A DNA stretch of 64,000 nt from Scleroderma bovista (GCA_037178675.1 JAYMGJ010000377.1:1-64000), one strand, 5' to 3'. Positions 45,876 through 59,231 are shown, numbered from the stretch's first letter. Notes: generated from the letters alone by a model not told the origin. A program made the numbers and translations.

Positions 45876-47805
45876 TCAAACGAATTGTTTCGCGAGCGAT
45901 TTCGGGTTCCGTTGATCACGATTCTCGAGGGAATGAGTGACCAACGACATCCAAAGCCCTCGCGAAAACGGGTGGCATAAGTCTTCCGCTACGAAGGAGA
46001 GGGTAAAATATTCAATATGCACCATCCTAGTCGCAGCAGAGGCGTCCAAAGGAGGACAGTTAGCGCTATCGCGCTGTGACCACCTACTGGTAAACGGGTG
46101 AGTGAGCGTGGGAACTTTGGCAGAGTGCATAGGGGCCTTTGTTACGATCATCTTCACATCATTGGTTGCAGAAATACGCGCATAGAGAATTTTACCAGAC
46201 TGCGCACCTCGGACTCGAAACGCCGTGGGATCACTTCGACACCAAGTGAGTGCCTCGAGTACTACATAGTACTGTGCATTCATTGCCTCTTTCACAAATT
46301 TCATTGTGCAGCAGCTGTGCGTCTCTTTCTCGTGATTCGATTGTCATCTATAACACCAGCGGCTGTTACTAATAGCTCAACGTTGGAGCCTCACCAGAAT
46401 TCCGCAGGCCCGCAGCAAACCTTGCGGTGGATCAAAGGTTCTAACGAACGGACATACTATTCTGGTTGTGGCCCCTCAAACCAAAAAGATCCTCCCAGAC
46501 GCGAACACTTCCACATGTTTGCATCTTGCGCTTTCTGCCATATCTGTCTCGCTTCCTAACGGTCTGGACGTCATGGTGGTTATACCGTGACGCAGATTGG
46601 CACATAGTAATGTTATACACCGTTGGGCCTGCGCAAGGAATTTCCTATGCAAGCACTGGGGATATTATCATGTATGTTTAGAGAGAATCGGTGAATGCCG
46701 ACTCTTCCACAGATCTCACGGTCTTCCTTTTGCGTGCAATGTTCGCGATGGAGTGGGTGAGCTTCCAAATTATCTTCTTGCACCCTGTGACTTCATTATG
46801 AAATGCTATACCTTATGGAAATTGCTTCAAGCCCCCGAATCACCTACAAGCACGGCATCGCACTCGTCCGCATTTTTTCCATCAACAATTGTCGTAAATG
46901 TATGGCTCAGACGAACTAAGGATCAAGGGGAATTGCACAACCTTCCCGGAAAGTACCGCGAAGGGCTTCCTGCAGGGCAGTGCGAATTAGGACCCTGTTG
47001 CATGCCCCGTTAGTTAATGCGATTGCTCAGTATAAATTCGAAGTGTGACTTCCACTAAGTTAGAAGGGGTGGATATGGGCTCCTTCCAAAGTGCTTTCAA
47101 GGGGGTCAGGCTCGATAGGGCCAGCGTACTTGTTCCTGCAGCACGGCTTGAGGTTCCTATGCAAAAAAAACTGTATTCGATCTTGCTCCGTGTGCGCCGA
47201 TAAATGGGGACGGGAGTATTACTGACTGTATTTATTTGAACTCCATCTGCAAAGTCGTCGAATTACGCTACACGCTTGCTGAGTTTTTAACCAACACGTG
47301 TGCTCAAATCACCCCATCATTGAACAAGCCCAGGGAGGGCCCACATATAGTTGACCTACAAATACATTTACTTTACACTCCTACCGCCTTTTGTACCCTG
47401 TCTTAGCACAACTGTTTACTTGTAGCAGTATAGAAATATAAGATTCTCTCTCTCGCTGAATTGAATACTCATGAAGCACTGATTGAATAGGGACAAGGTT
47501 TACGACAAAGCTTAACCAAACGGAGACAGAGTCTTATGCCCAGTAGGCTCCATCGGATATTAAACAATTTTCCGACAAGGACAGCAGGATTTTTTCCCCC
47601 TTGATTGCGAGGTGAGAAGCAATCCAGCTGTAACACTCACCGACAACTTATTGTCTAGCAGGTACCGGGTAGGGGGGTCGAGTTTTGAGTAGAACGGCTG
47701 TGGACAGTATCCTGGGCAACCGCAGGTTGGTCTCCTTATGAATACAAACGAGCCTACGCATTATCCAACTTTTGATCATGGGGATGTCACTAGCCCATAC
47801 CCTCG
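45876..47805. other. Region with no supported gene
   Basis: This spacer lies between the possible kinase remnant and the end of NUP120. Open frames up to 153 codons (46098-46559 plus, 45876-46304 minus) show no recognised motif and overlap each other on opposite strands. Confidence 0.45.
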
Positions 47806-50800
47806 TCACTTCGAAAATCGACTGACTTTTTGCATCCGCTTCACCCGATTGCTGACCTCGGTCTGCAACTCCCTCCTAAGCGCTTGCCCATGCGGGGTCA
47901 AATCGTCCTGGGTGGCTGCCGCAACAAGAACCTGGTCGATTAGCGTATAAGGAAGCCATGTTGCACTGGACATCTTTAGCGAGGATCGAGATAGTTTAGC
48001 GTCGGCCTATGGAGTCGCGTAAGTCGATAGATACGTCATGAAGGGGATAGCGGGCATTAAGGTTAGATTGGGACAACTAGAACAGAATTCGGACCTTTCG
48101 TATAAGCGACAGCGTGTGCTCTAACGCGCTCTCCAACACATCGAACTTGAGGCTTGTCCGAATGAGATATTCGTGGTGGTATTCCTATATGGAGGAACGT
48201 GGGTTGGCCAGAAGGAATGAAATCAGCACTGGTATCAGTCAAGACACGAAACAGGGAATTATGGTCCAGAGGAATGAAAATGGGATCCTCACAGACAAAC
48301 TCTTGCAAAGTATAGACAGTCCAGACAAAGAAAAAGCTCCAACACGATTCAATATGACCAAACAAAAACTAACCTCTAAAATATGCAGCAACCACGGCGG
48401 CGGGAACGAACTCCTATCATGCGCAAGTACCGCTTCTAATGTCGCTTTGCTGTATCTATGATCGCTTTTTGGCCCGTCATAGCGTTCCAACGCTACCTTG
48501 AGGTACCGCCATCCACGGTCTGCAGGGGATCCAGGCCACGAGGCAACATTGTCTGTTAAGAGCCAGTCTGATGTGTCTTCCTGGCTATTAGGTTGGTTGG
48601 ATAACAGTGGAAATAAATTTTTAGTTAGCGGCCTTGCCCTTTCTGGCGAATAATGTTAACTCACAGAACGGCCTCTGGGTTTTTTGACAGTCGCATGCAT
48701 TGGGCAGTCAGCATGACAAAGAGTTCACTCATGTCGAGGTCTAGAGCACAAGCTGCCATCATAGCGAAATCAAATTGGTTCGCCTGGCCAAGCCTCAGGA
48801 TGACAAGTGACGGTGAAAGTAGTGCATCTGTCAAAATATGAATTGCTGACATTAAGGGCGACAAAATGGAAATTAACCTGGGGCAGAGAGCAACATTGAA
48901 TCACGCCGTATCAGACGCTGTTTTGCAGATAGCAATGTGTAGTCGAAACGAAGAGCCGATGGGTCTATTATTTCCGGACCGGTATTCGTGTTCGAAGACG
49001 GCAAGTTTTGGATAAGCTTCCGGCGTTTTCTAGGCTTCAGGCGTGTTTTTGACACGGGTAAAATATGATAAAACCATAACCAGCTCACCTCAGATTCATG
49101 GGCATTGTCCGTAAATGTCTGAACAATGAACCAAGCCTTCTTTTCTTCGAGAAGCGAAAGAGAATTGATGGCCAGGAGGTAGGACTCCATTTGGTCGTCA
49201 ATTAGTGAAATCATTTCAGAGGGGCCTCCGGAGATCTCCTGGAGCTTTCGCGCGCGCATATACATGGTTCGTGCAGCTAAATAATCAAGGGTTTAGATGA
49301 CACTGCTTGCTTGATTTATTTATGCAAGTAAGTTACCGCTTCGGTGGTCTCCTCTTCTTGTGTACCACGTGTACAATATCCTAGAGTAGAATGGTCGAAC
49401 ACGAGGATCGGTGTTGCGAACCTTGAATGCGAGAGCATCGTCTACCTCCGAGCTGAAGCCAGCAAAGTTGAGGGAAACCAGCTCTTCAACGGCATTCTCC
49501 TCGCACATCCGATACACCAACTGGGATATGCATTCCCTCCTTCTGCAGAAAGATGAGAAGCGGCCCTTGAAACGCGAATGACGGCGGACTTACATGGTAT
49601 CAAACGGTGTGGCGATAATGGAAGAATAGGCTTCTTCCCAGTAACTGAGGTCAATATAGCCACGAATGAGGCCATACCACAGGTCGGCTGTGTCCGCTTC
49701 TGCGGGTGCCACAGATAACGCAAGGCGAAGGAAGGCAACTTCATGTGCAGTGAGACCGCTTGACCTGAATATAGATGACGCTTCCAAATAGAATGCAAAT
49801 TCCGAATCATATAGGGCCTTCCCAGGGAGGACGGATGTCAAAGTTTCTTTGTCCTCGAACGATAAACCGCTGTCCGGCCCTGACATACTTCAGTTGGCAA
49901 CTCGAAGTAGAATGGAAGGATGGTGACTGCGTACCAAAGCTTCCAGCGATCTTTTCCAACAGATAGGCAGCATCGTCACTGCGCCCAGTGTTGATATACA
50001 GTCGAGAAGTAACAAAAGTGACGCCAGGTGTCCTCGGAAGCCATTCAAGCATTTCTCTTGCAACCGGGTAATATCCAAGTTCACGGAGGCGCTCGCAGAA
50101 CGAAGCCTCATAGTGCGTCACATGAGCAGGTGAAATAGATTGGAGTAATCCGGTGCTATCAAGGAGCCGATGTGCTGAATTGGGTAATTCAACGTGTCCG
50201 CCTGACTGTGATAGCAGGCGATGGACAAGCGATAGTGTAGGTGCAAAATGTGTATGGCTTCCTGACACCTGCATGCTGCCCATACGGGCGATGACATCGT
50301 CAGTGGATACAGTATCAGACACCCGGCGATCGTGGCGTTGATCGGCAGTCGGCTTCCGAGCAACGCAGCGCAGCATGGCAAGTCCACGGAATACGGCGAA
50401 TGCTTCCTCCAACAAAGATGGGTCCCACTCGTTCAGATCATCGGCAAGGAAAAAGAGCAAGACCATCAGAGCCAGAGAAATATCATAACGAGCATTTATT
50501 GAGATGGATGTGTAGGTGGAAGAGATTGCGGTCATCCATTCCGACCGAGCAGGGGGCAAGAGGAACTCCACCTCGTCTTCTTCTCGTTTGACCTCTGGAT
50601 CAAAGCCAGCAGCAAGGTCGAGAATGGTCCTGATACTTCTCTCCAAGTCCTCGATTTCCTGCAGCTTCGCCACCACCAAATTCTGGGTCCCTTCATCAAG
50701 AGCATCTTTGAAATCAGTCCGTTGCACTTGGTCTATCACAATGTCGAGGATGGAAAAGGCAATTTCCTGATGTAGGACATCAACAATAGTCGACTCCAAT

Positions 50801-52584
50801 CTTCGGAGAACTTCTGTCCCCACTTTGTCGCAGAGAGTCCATGCGATGTCTAAGACAGCGAAATGGGATTCAACGGGCTGAGAATCACTGAGTTTCCGGT
50901 GGATGGAAATCGGTAGGTCTTCTGTTGTAAGCATGCCAACTCGCTCGCATTCGATTACAATCACGTCATCGTCTTGTCCTGTGCTCAGAGCGAGTGGCCA
51001 CCGAGCGCTGCGCTCCACTTCGCGACACCGAGCCACGAATCCCTCCCAGTCACGTTTTAAAGCACTCCAATACCTGTCATATTGTATCGCCCCGGTGTGG
51101 GGATCCTGAGCCAGCGTGACAGTACACCCAACCACAGCCGCAATGTTTTCTGCTACCGTGGTATACGAACATGTTAGCTCTGGCGGGGGAGGTCCGGGGA
51201 GAGAAAGGCACGCGTCGATGTATTGCTCCAAGGCTGTGCGGATCGTCAAAGGCGAGAACACGCCTGGTCTTAGGATAACTTCCATAAACTTCTCCGTCAA
51301 GGAACCCGGGGAAAGGAGGACTTCATCGAGATAAGCTGGGGTCAAGTCCGTGTCTTCTCCAAAGTTAGACGTCTCCCACTCCACGCCGTCGGGAACAACG
51401 AGGCCATCTACATTGAGATTAATTGTTTGTACCATCGAAGAGCCCTGGCGCTCCCACAGCGTGTACAGGACACCGTTCGTGATCATTAAATCCTGTAAAT
51501 GGCAATTAGTGGTGGAGGAGCAGCACTCGACAGTTCGTATTTCGTGTAATTGATCGGATGCTGAGTCAATGATTTGGAAATATCCGCCAGAGCGTGGGTC
51601 TGTTGGAGTTGAAGTAAAAATGACGCAAAAGGGCCTTTCACCGTTCGGACCAAGAGAATATACCCGCAACAGGTTGCTCGCTTCGCCATCGAGTGGACTC
51701 AGTTTGCTGCCACCTGCTCCGTTCGCTTGGCCGACTGCTTGGTTAGTAAGGGTCTTCGAGGCTACACAGCCACGGCTTGCAGACCATAGACGTAGTGTCC
51801 GGTCACGCGCAAGGGTCCATACGTGACCGACCTCGGAAGGCTCAGGAAGGCTAGCCACACAAAGGATCCCCGCGGCAGCAGCGGTCCCAGTATGAAGGCC
51901 AGGGATGTAGGATGTGAACGTGCCCAAAAATGATTTGGGTTGGCAGAGTGCCTCCGTCCAGAGATCTGCAAGTAGCCATGAGTCGAGTGCCACTTGCCAC
52001 CTTGCAAAATACACACCGTCACAGGTATTATCGCCCATACGCTCCACTTCTATGCGGAGAAGCGATCCATTTCCGAGCCCTATTGCGACACTGTGGGGGC
52101 CCTGCACGTGAACGACGCCGGCCGAAAGATCTGTGACGTTCTTGACGAAGTATTCTCTACACCAGTTCCTAGCCACCTGATCATGCCACAGCCGCGCTGG
52201 GTTGGTTGTCGGCAGCACTAAACGATAAAGTGACCCAGTGGTCGTGACAGCCAATAAGTGTAGCTCTTGTTCCCCCACGGTACATACGGCGGGTGTTGGA
52301 AGGACTGGAACGGGGAAGACGAATCGTATCGGGGGGACCGGTGTGGACAAGGAGATGAGTTCGACGATCAAGCCTCCGTGAATAATGCGCAAAAGGATGG
52401 ATCCAACGTGTGCCGCATGAAATACGGTGGCGGCAGATGCTTGCTCCGGGTAGACGTCTACATCTGGCTGGGATAAAGTCGTGGAGAGGTTTTGGTGCGA
52501 AGACTGTAGCACCACTGAGGGAGCGTTCGAAGATGGGAAGAGAGACGAAAGGTGGGTCGCCACCAATATTCTTCCGGTGCTCAT
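47806..52584 (-). CDS. NUP120: Nucleoporin Nup120 (Nup160 family), Y-complex scaffold
   Basis: The start is ATG 52584 (MSTGRILVATHLSSLFPSSN); an in-frame Met 16 codons upstream is an alternative. The first 2.7-kb exon encodes the N-terminal beta-propeller, with HVWTLARDRTLRLWSASRGC, then the start of the helical part. Five or more introns follow. The C-terminal exons hold RRECISQLVYRMCEENAVEE and LVSLNFAGF, SRILYTWYTRRGDHRS, RARKLQEISGG and AINSLSLLEEKKAWF, ending with EYHHEYLIRTSLKFDVLESA and WLPYTLIDQVLVAAATQ. The stop TGA is at 47806-47808. The EYLIRTxLKxDxLExALxHTLxLIRK and WLPYTLIDQ blocks are typical Nup120 C-terminal signatures. The full protein is about 1,300-1,350 residues, a usual size. 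Nup120 forms one short arm of the Nup84/Nup107 Y-complex of the nuclear pore. Confidence 0.9.
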
Positions 52585-54540
52585 TTTTGACACAGAACCT
52601 CGAGCCAGACGGTCGCGGTTGCGCACAGTCAACTTGCTCTGTACAAAGAACTAACGGTGCACACCACAAGTTTCACAACTTCAGTTGCCTTTTAGGGAAG
52701 ATACATCATTAGTGCGTCACAGGTGGTACAATAACTTGTACAATGCTCCAGGACTTCGATAACGAGAATGTTTCAACATTAGAGTGCGCGCTCTTTACGC
52801 CGTCTCGTCAGGAATACACCCCTGGAGCTTAGGCAGACGGGGGACTTTTTTGGATTTCCTTGGAGCTGAACAACCAAGCATTTGTTACACTCCTATGATC
52901 AGGAGCATGTTCCACGAATATCGACGCGTGGAGTTACCTATGCGCGAATCATCCTCAGAAGCTGGCGAATGTGTGCCCAGGGAGCCCACAAAACGGAAAT
53001 GCACCGACTGGCAGCGCTTGTGCACTGAATAGCTGAACAATCCAGGCCTTTCGATGCAGCTTGGCCATCTTCACAACGGGGTGACCACCGCGGGTGAATC
53101 AACGCAGAACCTTGGGGTGAGGTCGGCGCTCGAACAAGCGCACAGGTTGGGAATTCCGGACTAGGACACACAGGGGGGCCCCCATTTTTCTATCCTGCAG
53201 TCTCGACGGCAAGCGGTGCTAAGTCGCCGTTCGCTTTATGACAACGTAGCCCAGAGGATCTGGGCACAAGTCAGTGTTCCAGAGCATGTGGGCACCGTCG
53301 TCTAAGTTAGGAAGAGTGGCACAACACACCTGGCCCTCAAGTCATCAGCCTGAATCCTCGCGACGCAGAATATCTCCGACCATATTAAATATGCCATAAT
53401 TATAATAGTTCCTTGTGTCCCCCCAGTTTGGGTGTCACGACATGCAGATGAAAGCACCCCAAGTCATGGGCAACATGACGCTGCTCGTTCTGACTGAGAT
53501 GTTCTGGGCCTTTGTTGCGGCTGCCTTTTAGAACAATTTCAGTGATGGCAGACCGCACCCGAACAGCGTACCAATCATGCCCGGTAGTTGTACCATTCGC
53601 GGAGTGACTGGCTGCCCGCCTGGCACAGGTTTATTATGAAGAATGATTAAAACTTGGGAAAGAATGCCCCAGGATGGTCAAGGATGGTCTGTGAGCGTGT
53701 TCACCCGACTATGACATGATACTGGACAGAACTGTTAGAGATCGGACCGAATGACATACAGACAAGCATGTCTTGTGAACCACAAACAAGTCCGCGGCCC
53801 CGCCAATCGAACGGAAGCAAAACGAAGGGCATGTAGCAGCTCAAACGCTCACGCTCAAGCATTAGTGCATTGTAGAATTGCGGATCATCTGTGAAGACCT
53901 ACCATGGACACCAGTGGAGTGGGCAAGTTCTAAGGCTATTAGTGGTAATTATTGACGGAGGTTTGGATCGACATGCCATCAGCCACTGAGATCGCCGTGA
54001 TCATCTCAGATGCACGAACTCTTAGGCACGCTACACCCCAACACTATAACGCCAGATCCAGTGATGGCAGCTGACACTCACCGTATGCTAACTTACCTGA
54101 TCTTGCAGATACACCCATCGAGGCCCCGCCGTGGCGCTGTTCTTCATGTCAGTGGCACCTCTGATTCACCTGCTGGGACACCTCGGTTTCCTACTCTACC
54201 TCGCACTCATTGCCCTGACGCAAGCGCAGGCATGCAGTGGGGCGTAAGCTCCTCATACATTCACACAATGCTGTCTGGAAAGTCTAGAAAAAACAATGCT
54301 ATGCAGAACCCCAGTGGTTCTTAGATCGACCGCCTCGTGCCAGTGTTGTTGAAGATGGTCGCTTCACAAAATACCCTGACCTCGTTTTCTAGACATATAT
54401 AAACGGACCCGAGATGGTCGTTTTGTCCATCACAAGCTAAGTACTCAAACGCCGACGTCCAAGTCAGACAGCTCCTACTGCTGATACCTTTGAACCATCT
54501 GTTAGACTCGCATTTACACCCATCTTCCTTTCTTTCCATG
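52585..54540. other. Long divergent intergenic region
   Basis: About 1.9 kb between NUP120 and the small gene at 54541. Short open frames only (for example 54010-54324). A hydrophobic reading near 54155-54250 (FLLYLALIALTQAQA) looks signal-peptide-like but stops at once. No gene is supported. Confidence 0.5.
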
Positions 54541-55125
54541 GATCAGTTAATGTCTTTTGAGGCACTCCTGTTCCCATCCGACGGACGCCATCCTCATATG
54601 GTTGCTCTCACGACCAGCCCGGCGTCGATGCCAGATCCGCTCGCGCCCTACAGCGGACTCCCTATGCGGTTGCCTCACCCTGAAGTATATATGGATTACA
54701 TTGCAGAGGGCCTCGGTTCTCGCGCATGGAGCTACCAGGTAAGAATGATCGACCCGACCTTGACATCCTGTCCTCACCTTCACACAAATAAGCTCGTGGA
54801 GGCATTGGACTGCATGAACAAGAAGTTCACCCACCCTTACGTTATCTTCTACCCACTCGTCTCTCGGGATGGAATGGCTTTTCCGATTAACAAGTGCATA
54901 CGCGAGATTCAAGGAAGCCATTACCGAGAGGCGTGCGCGTGGCGGGGTAACATCATCGTTGCAAAATACTCCGACAGTCCCTTTTCATCCATGGTCAATG
55001 GATCCATCGCGGATTTCCCAATCCTTCGCAATTACTTCATGACGCACGGTTCGCCTGGTGTGACAGGGCCATCGCCTTCAACGAATCAAGGTCTGGTCAA
55101 CATGATTCACTCCGTGTCCCACTAG
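54541..55125 (+). CDS. Small uncharacterised protein with a 54-bp in-frame intron
   Basis: The start is ATG 54541 (MDQLMSFEALLFPSDGRHPH); the frame is open back to 54490. A segment with strong GT-AG ends lies at 54739-54792, GTAAGA to AATAAG. It is exactly 54 nt long and stop-free. Removal joins GSRAWSYQ to LVEALDCMNKKFTHPYVIFY without changing frame, and this join looks natural. The protein would be about 176 residues, with a hydrophilic head and a compact middle containing PLVSRDGMAFPINKCIREIQ. No domain is recognised. The gene is convergent with the heme-binding protein gene, with about 217 bp between stops. It may be specific to mushrooms. Confidence 0.55.
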   Translation, partial: DQLMSFEALLFPSDGRHPHMVALTTSPASMPDPLAPYSGLPMRLPHPEVYMDYIAEGLGSRAWSYQVRMIDPTLTSCPHLHTNKLVEALDCMNKKFTHPYVIFYPLVSRDGMAFPINKCIREIQGSHYREACAWRGNIIVAKYSDSPFSSMVNGSIADFPILRNYFMTHGSPGVTGPSPSTNQGLVNMIHSVSH

Positions 55126-55342
55126 ACATCGAATCAACAAAAATCCACGCCTCTGCGAGAGGTATGGCAGTGTCTCAGGGGCTCATACATACGATTATCC
55201 ATTTGAGGTTCCGGCTTTCCTTCCCGCATCCGTTTCAGGTTTGGTGTCGTGTCTGATTTCACCCATGCATACCTCACCCCAACTACTATATAATGAATAC
55301 GCATGTTAACTATTCAAGTTAGACCTACTCTCGCCTTATAGT

Positions 55343-56544
55343 TTAAAGTTCCTCGTGTGCTAATCCACTACTTTGTGCCGAATCCTTAAACGGCAACTTT
55401 GGTCCTTTTTTCATGTCTTTCTCAGACGGCTGTGCACGTGCATTGGCCGGATCGCAAGGCTCGGGAACTGGGCTTTCAGGATCAATAGGGGGGTGAAGCA
55501 CCCTTCCCACCTTGAAGTACTTCTTGTGTTCAGCAAAGAATTCCTTCCAGTGTTGAACACTCTATGCCGTTGAAAATATGTCAACCGAAATGCGGAACCG
55601 CTCGCACGGGACATCATCACTCACTTTGAGCTCTTGCTCTGACAGGCCCCGCAAGTCGTGGGTGCGGTGTGTTGCAAAACATCCTGTCGCGAATGATCTA
55701 GCCGCATCGATTCCAGCCCTGTGCGGGTCGCATGAACAATGTCCCCGGGTGATGGAGCTGATCAGAATGGAGAGACAGCATACTTACATGTGATGATAGG
55801 GACCCCCTGGTCCATATGTCCTTCTATTGCTAGTGACGTCAAAAACGTCGCCGTCAATCTGTACACGAGCAATTCGTTAATGGAGTTTGTTCAGGGTCTA
55901 GGACAAGCTGTGGGATCGCCCTACTGCGAGGTACACGGGTCTTGTCTCATCTTTCCCATCGAACATCTCGAGGTACGATTCAGAGAACAGGCGGCCCTTG
56001 CTTTCCTGCACCATGTACACATGTCCGTGTCAGAAACAGCAGCCAAAAGGACAAAACAAACCGGCATAATAATGACCCACAGGCAAGTACGTCTTCAGTC
56101 TCGCCCACTTGCCATCATACTCCCACAGGAAGCTTCCCGTGAAGAATTTCCCAGCAAGTACAACGATCAATAGCGCATACACGAGGAATTTGAGCAGCCC
56201 GAGAAGCCCAATCTCTTCTTCCGCGGTAGGATCGCGCTCTTCCGGTCCGACAGGTTCACCCCGCGACAGCTTCTCCTCACGTTCTTGTTTTCGTTGGAGC
56301 CACGCCTGGTGCTCCTTTTCCTGTTTCACTTTGTATTCCTTGTACCTGCGTGCACGATCATCACACGTTGGAATGGTGAATGTCAGGTAGGCTGTGGCTT
56401 GGTTTGCTAGACGTACGCAAGAAAGGGTTGATTGGCGGCCTTGCGCCTGACCTTGCGAGACGGATCAGAGGGGTCCTCTACCAGTTCTTCGGTCGGAACC
56501 GGGACCCTGGAACCGTCTCCACTGGGGTTGAAAAGCCACGACAT
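55343..56544 (-). CDS. Membrane-anchored cytochrome b5-like heme/steroid-binding (MAPR family) protein
   Basis: Six exons join in phase from ATG 56544 (MSWLFNPSGDGSRVPVPTEE). A charged stretch KVKQEKEHQAWLQRKQEREE precedes one membrane span, GLLKFLVYALLIVVLAGKFF. Then comes the heme-binding domain: LFSESYLEMFDGKDETRPVY, then LAIDGDVFDVTSNRRTYGPG, GPYHHMAGIDAARSFATGCF and DLRGLSEQEL, followed by HWKEFFAEHKKYFKVGRVLH. The Y-x-DG..VFDVT...YGPGGxYxxxAGxDAxRxxA pattern is that of membrane-associated progesterone receptor proteins (PGRMC1/Dap1), where Tyr binds heme iron. In yeast and mammals these support cytochrome P450 enzymes of sterol synthesis. The protein is about 290 residues, longer than yeast Dap1, with a Pro-rich tail ending GLAHEEL. 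The stop is at 55343-55345. Confidence 0.85.
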
Positions 56545-57110
56545 GAACAGCAGCTGTGGTGTGGGCGTGGATCGTGGAAGAGCGAATGCACCAGAACTCG
56601 TTTCAGACGGCGACTGGAAGTCACAGGCCTGAGTGTGGGTGCATCGCTGCCACTTCACAAAGTTCTCGAAGCATGATCTGTGCGCACTTGGATAAAATAG
56701 ATAATATACGACTCCATGCTAAGAAATACGGAGGCCATGAATTAGGTGTCAGCAGGTATGCGTAAGGTATTAGATTGTACACCGCCAATGAATGTAAATG
56801 TCAAGGGTGGTCGTGATGGAAAGAGAATAAACCAAGGCGGGAGCTCGGCGACCGGCATATACGAGCATGAGCCACCCACTACTAAATGCTGAGAATGATA
56901 ACAAGAAAAAACTACCGTGAGAAGGAAGATATGAGCGAAACAAGCCAGAGTAAGGACCGAGATTGTGTTTAAAAGATAACAAAAATGAAATCGAGAGCTG
57001 CATAGACAAAATAATTGCAGGGATAATGTGCCGAGGATTGCGTTGGTGGGTAACGGGCTCATGGCGTGAGGGATATACTCGGAATGAGAAAATGTATCGA
57101 TGAATGCGTT
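56545..57110. other. Spacer between same-strand MAPR and RGS genes
   Basis: It would contain the 3' UTR of the RGS gene and the promoter of the MAPR gene. No further feature was seen. Confidence 0.45.
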
Positions 57111-59231
57111 TCATGCGTTATTAGGTTGGGACGGGGAAGATCTGTGTTCACGCTGTTCGCTCGCCTTCGAAGACACGGTCATGTAGGCGCCTCCGGATTC
57201 TTCACCACCTAGACCCGGTGGCGCATGAGGGCTTGTCAAGAAGAGTACGTCTTCATTCGCTGAGGCACCTTCTCCTAACCACTGCCGTGCTTCGAGGAAG
57301 CGTTGGGTCTTGACAAACTAAATAGATAGGTTCAGGAATACCGCACATCGACGAGAAGAGAGCATTACCTTGGGTAAAGAGTCCGTCGCCATCAAGCGAA
57401 GGACATGGGTTTGTATGCGCGAGTACAATTTGATGAGCATCTGAAGCTGCGTAGCGTTGAACACGGAGACTTGGTTGGCATTGACAGGACCGTCAAGGGA
57501 TGTGCCGTTCAAATGGGTCATGACTTCGCCCAGGTAGGTCGAGAGATCTAACCGCAAGCCATGGTCAATGTTAAGCTCATGTTGGCTCGAAGGTGCGAGG
57601 TATTTGTTGTAGATCTGGAAGGCGGTCTGGATGAGGGATTCATGGTGTCGCTCCATAGCCGCCTGGCCTGGAGTACCCTTCCGAGTAGGAGCAGCAGGAG
57701 CAGCAGCTTGCGCACTGGAAGTGATATTGAACTTGCGCTTGAAATCCTCGACGTCCAACCAAAAGGACAAGTTTTCCTCGCAAAAGTTGGATTTGAGGAA
57801 ATCGCGAAAGAGAGCGCGATAAGATGGCTCTTCCAGGATGTAGTTCAAGCGATCCATGTTGCTCTTGACGTTGCCCTTCTTTTCGCCAGCTTCATAGGAA
57901 GCGTTAAGCTTCTCCGCCATGGAGATGCGACGATGGATCTTGGCATCCGCAGCACTAACCAGTGCCTCAGGGCCACTCTTCGCCCCTGGTTCAACCGTGG
58001 CATTGCTCTCGACAGAAGGACGGTCATTATGGAAATTGGTTGAACTACGGGGAGATCCGGATGTCTCGTCCCACTGAGCAACTCGCTTTCCTTCTTCTGT
58101 GATTTTGTAAATCGCTTTCGCAGTGCATCGGAACTCGCCGTGTTGCTGAAACGAAGTGGGTTAGAAGAACGCCAATTTCGATGTGGTGAATACTCACGTT
58201 AATCGGTGAATTGCCGCCAGGTGCATTTCCACGGACGGTAAAGATGATAGCGGAATCATTGGTCTTTCTCTTATCACTGACGAGTGTGATGAGGCCGAAA
58301 CGAACGAACTGCGCAGCCATCTCGGCGGCCTCCTCTCTTCCCACGACCGAGGTGAAATCGCAGAGCCACTCGAGGGCACTGACAGCAGTAAAGCAGTGCT
58401 GGTGTACGACAGTACTCCGACCAACCGATGGCGGCGAACGTTCTTGAACATCCATCAGCTGTACGCCTTTTGCCCGTTCATGGTACTCCCCGAAAGCATC
58501 GGAAGGGCTCGAGCTGGAAGATGGATAGTTTGACTGGCGACCGACGAACCGGCGGAAGAGGACGGTGATGACGGATTGTGTGACAATGATCTCGTCATCG
58601 GCAGCGCGACGTTCCAGATGGAGGAGCTTGATGCAGATGGGTTGTGAAGTGAAGACGTGTTGGAGATGATCTGCATTGATGCCGTTTTTCGAGATGAAAC
58701 GTTCAAGGACGTGGAGACCCTTGGGAGTGAGCACGTAGGTGCCACGATCCTTGAATAGGTTCGAGCCTTGATCGGCAGCATTTTCGATCAGTCGCGCATC
58801 CATGAAATGTTGGCACATCGCCTTGGCCATATCCCGTGTCATGGAGAAGGTCGTGGTAGTGGTAGTCGTCACTATTCGTGATTTGTCTCTTGGATCCGGC
58901 CCGCGGTTCGACTGCGAGAACTTCAAGGATGCCAAATTGTGAGCTGCTTCATCTCTAGTGGGCGAGTCAGAGAGGGCATTAAGCTAGGGGCTAGGACAAA
59001 CGTAGTGAATGAATTTGGAAAAGTGCGGAAGTATTGCTTGTGGGTTGTCAATTGAAGTGAGACGATGAGAGTTGCGAAGAGATCGAGGGTGTCCTGTTGA
59101 TTCCGCGGTGGGTGAGCGAGCTACACAGGGTGGAAACGGAATGTTACCTTCAAGTACGGACGACCACGCTTCGTGGTCTTCATCATGTGTGATGAGCTCG
59201 GTAGAGATGGTTCAGACTGATCGGCGGGCAT
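57111..59231 (-). CDS. DEP-DEP-RGS regulator of G-protein signalling (FlbA/Sst2/Thn1 type)
   Basis: The start is probably ATG 59231 (MPADQSEPSLPSSSHMMKTT), with a tentative join to ASLKFSQSNRGPDPRDKSR. A first DEP domain has TRDMAKAMCQHFMDARLIEN and LFKDRGTYVLTPKGLHVLER. A second has VSALEWLCDFTSVVGREEAA and FVRFGLITLVSDKR. Both are of the type that tethers RGS proteins to receptors. The C-terminal RGS domain has LNYILEEPSYRALFRDFLKS, NFCEENLSFWLDVEDFKRKF, IYNKYLAPSSQHELNIDHGL and RIQTHVLRLMATDSLPKFVK. RGS domains speed GTP hydrolysis by G-alpha; the conserved Glu/Asn of CEENLSFW is present. Domain order matches fungal FlbA and Sst2, and Thn1 of Schizophyllum, which act in development and pheromone response. 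The length is about 640 residues. The stop TGA is at 57111-57113. Confidence 0.88.

Noticed and set aside
54120..54255. Signal-peptide or pheromone-like short peptide (FLLYLALIALTQAQA)
   Set aside because: It stops right after the hydrophobic part and lacks a CaaX end or a mature region.
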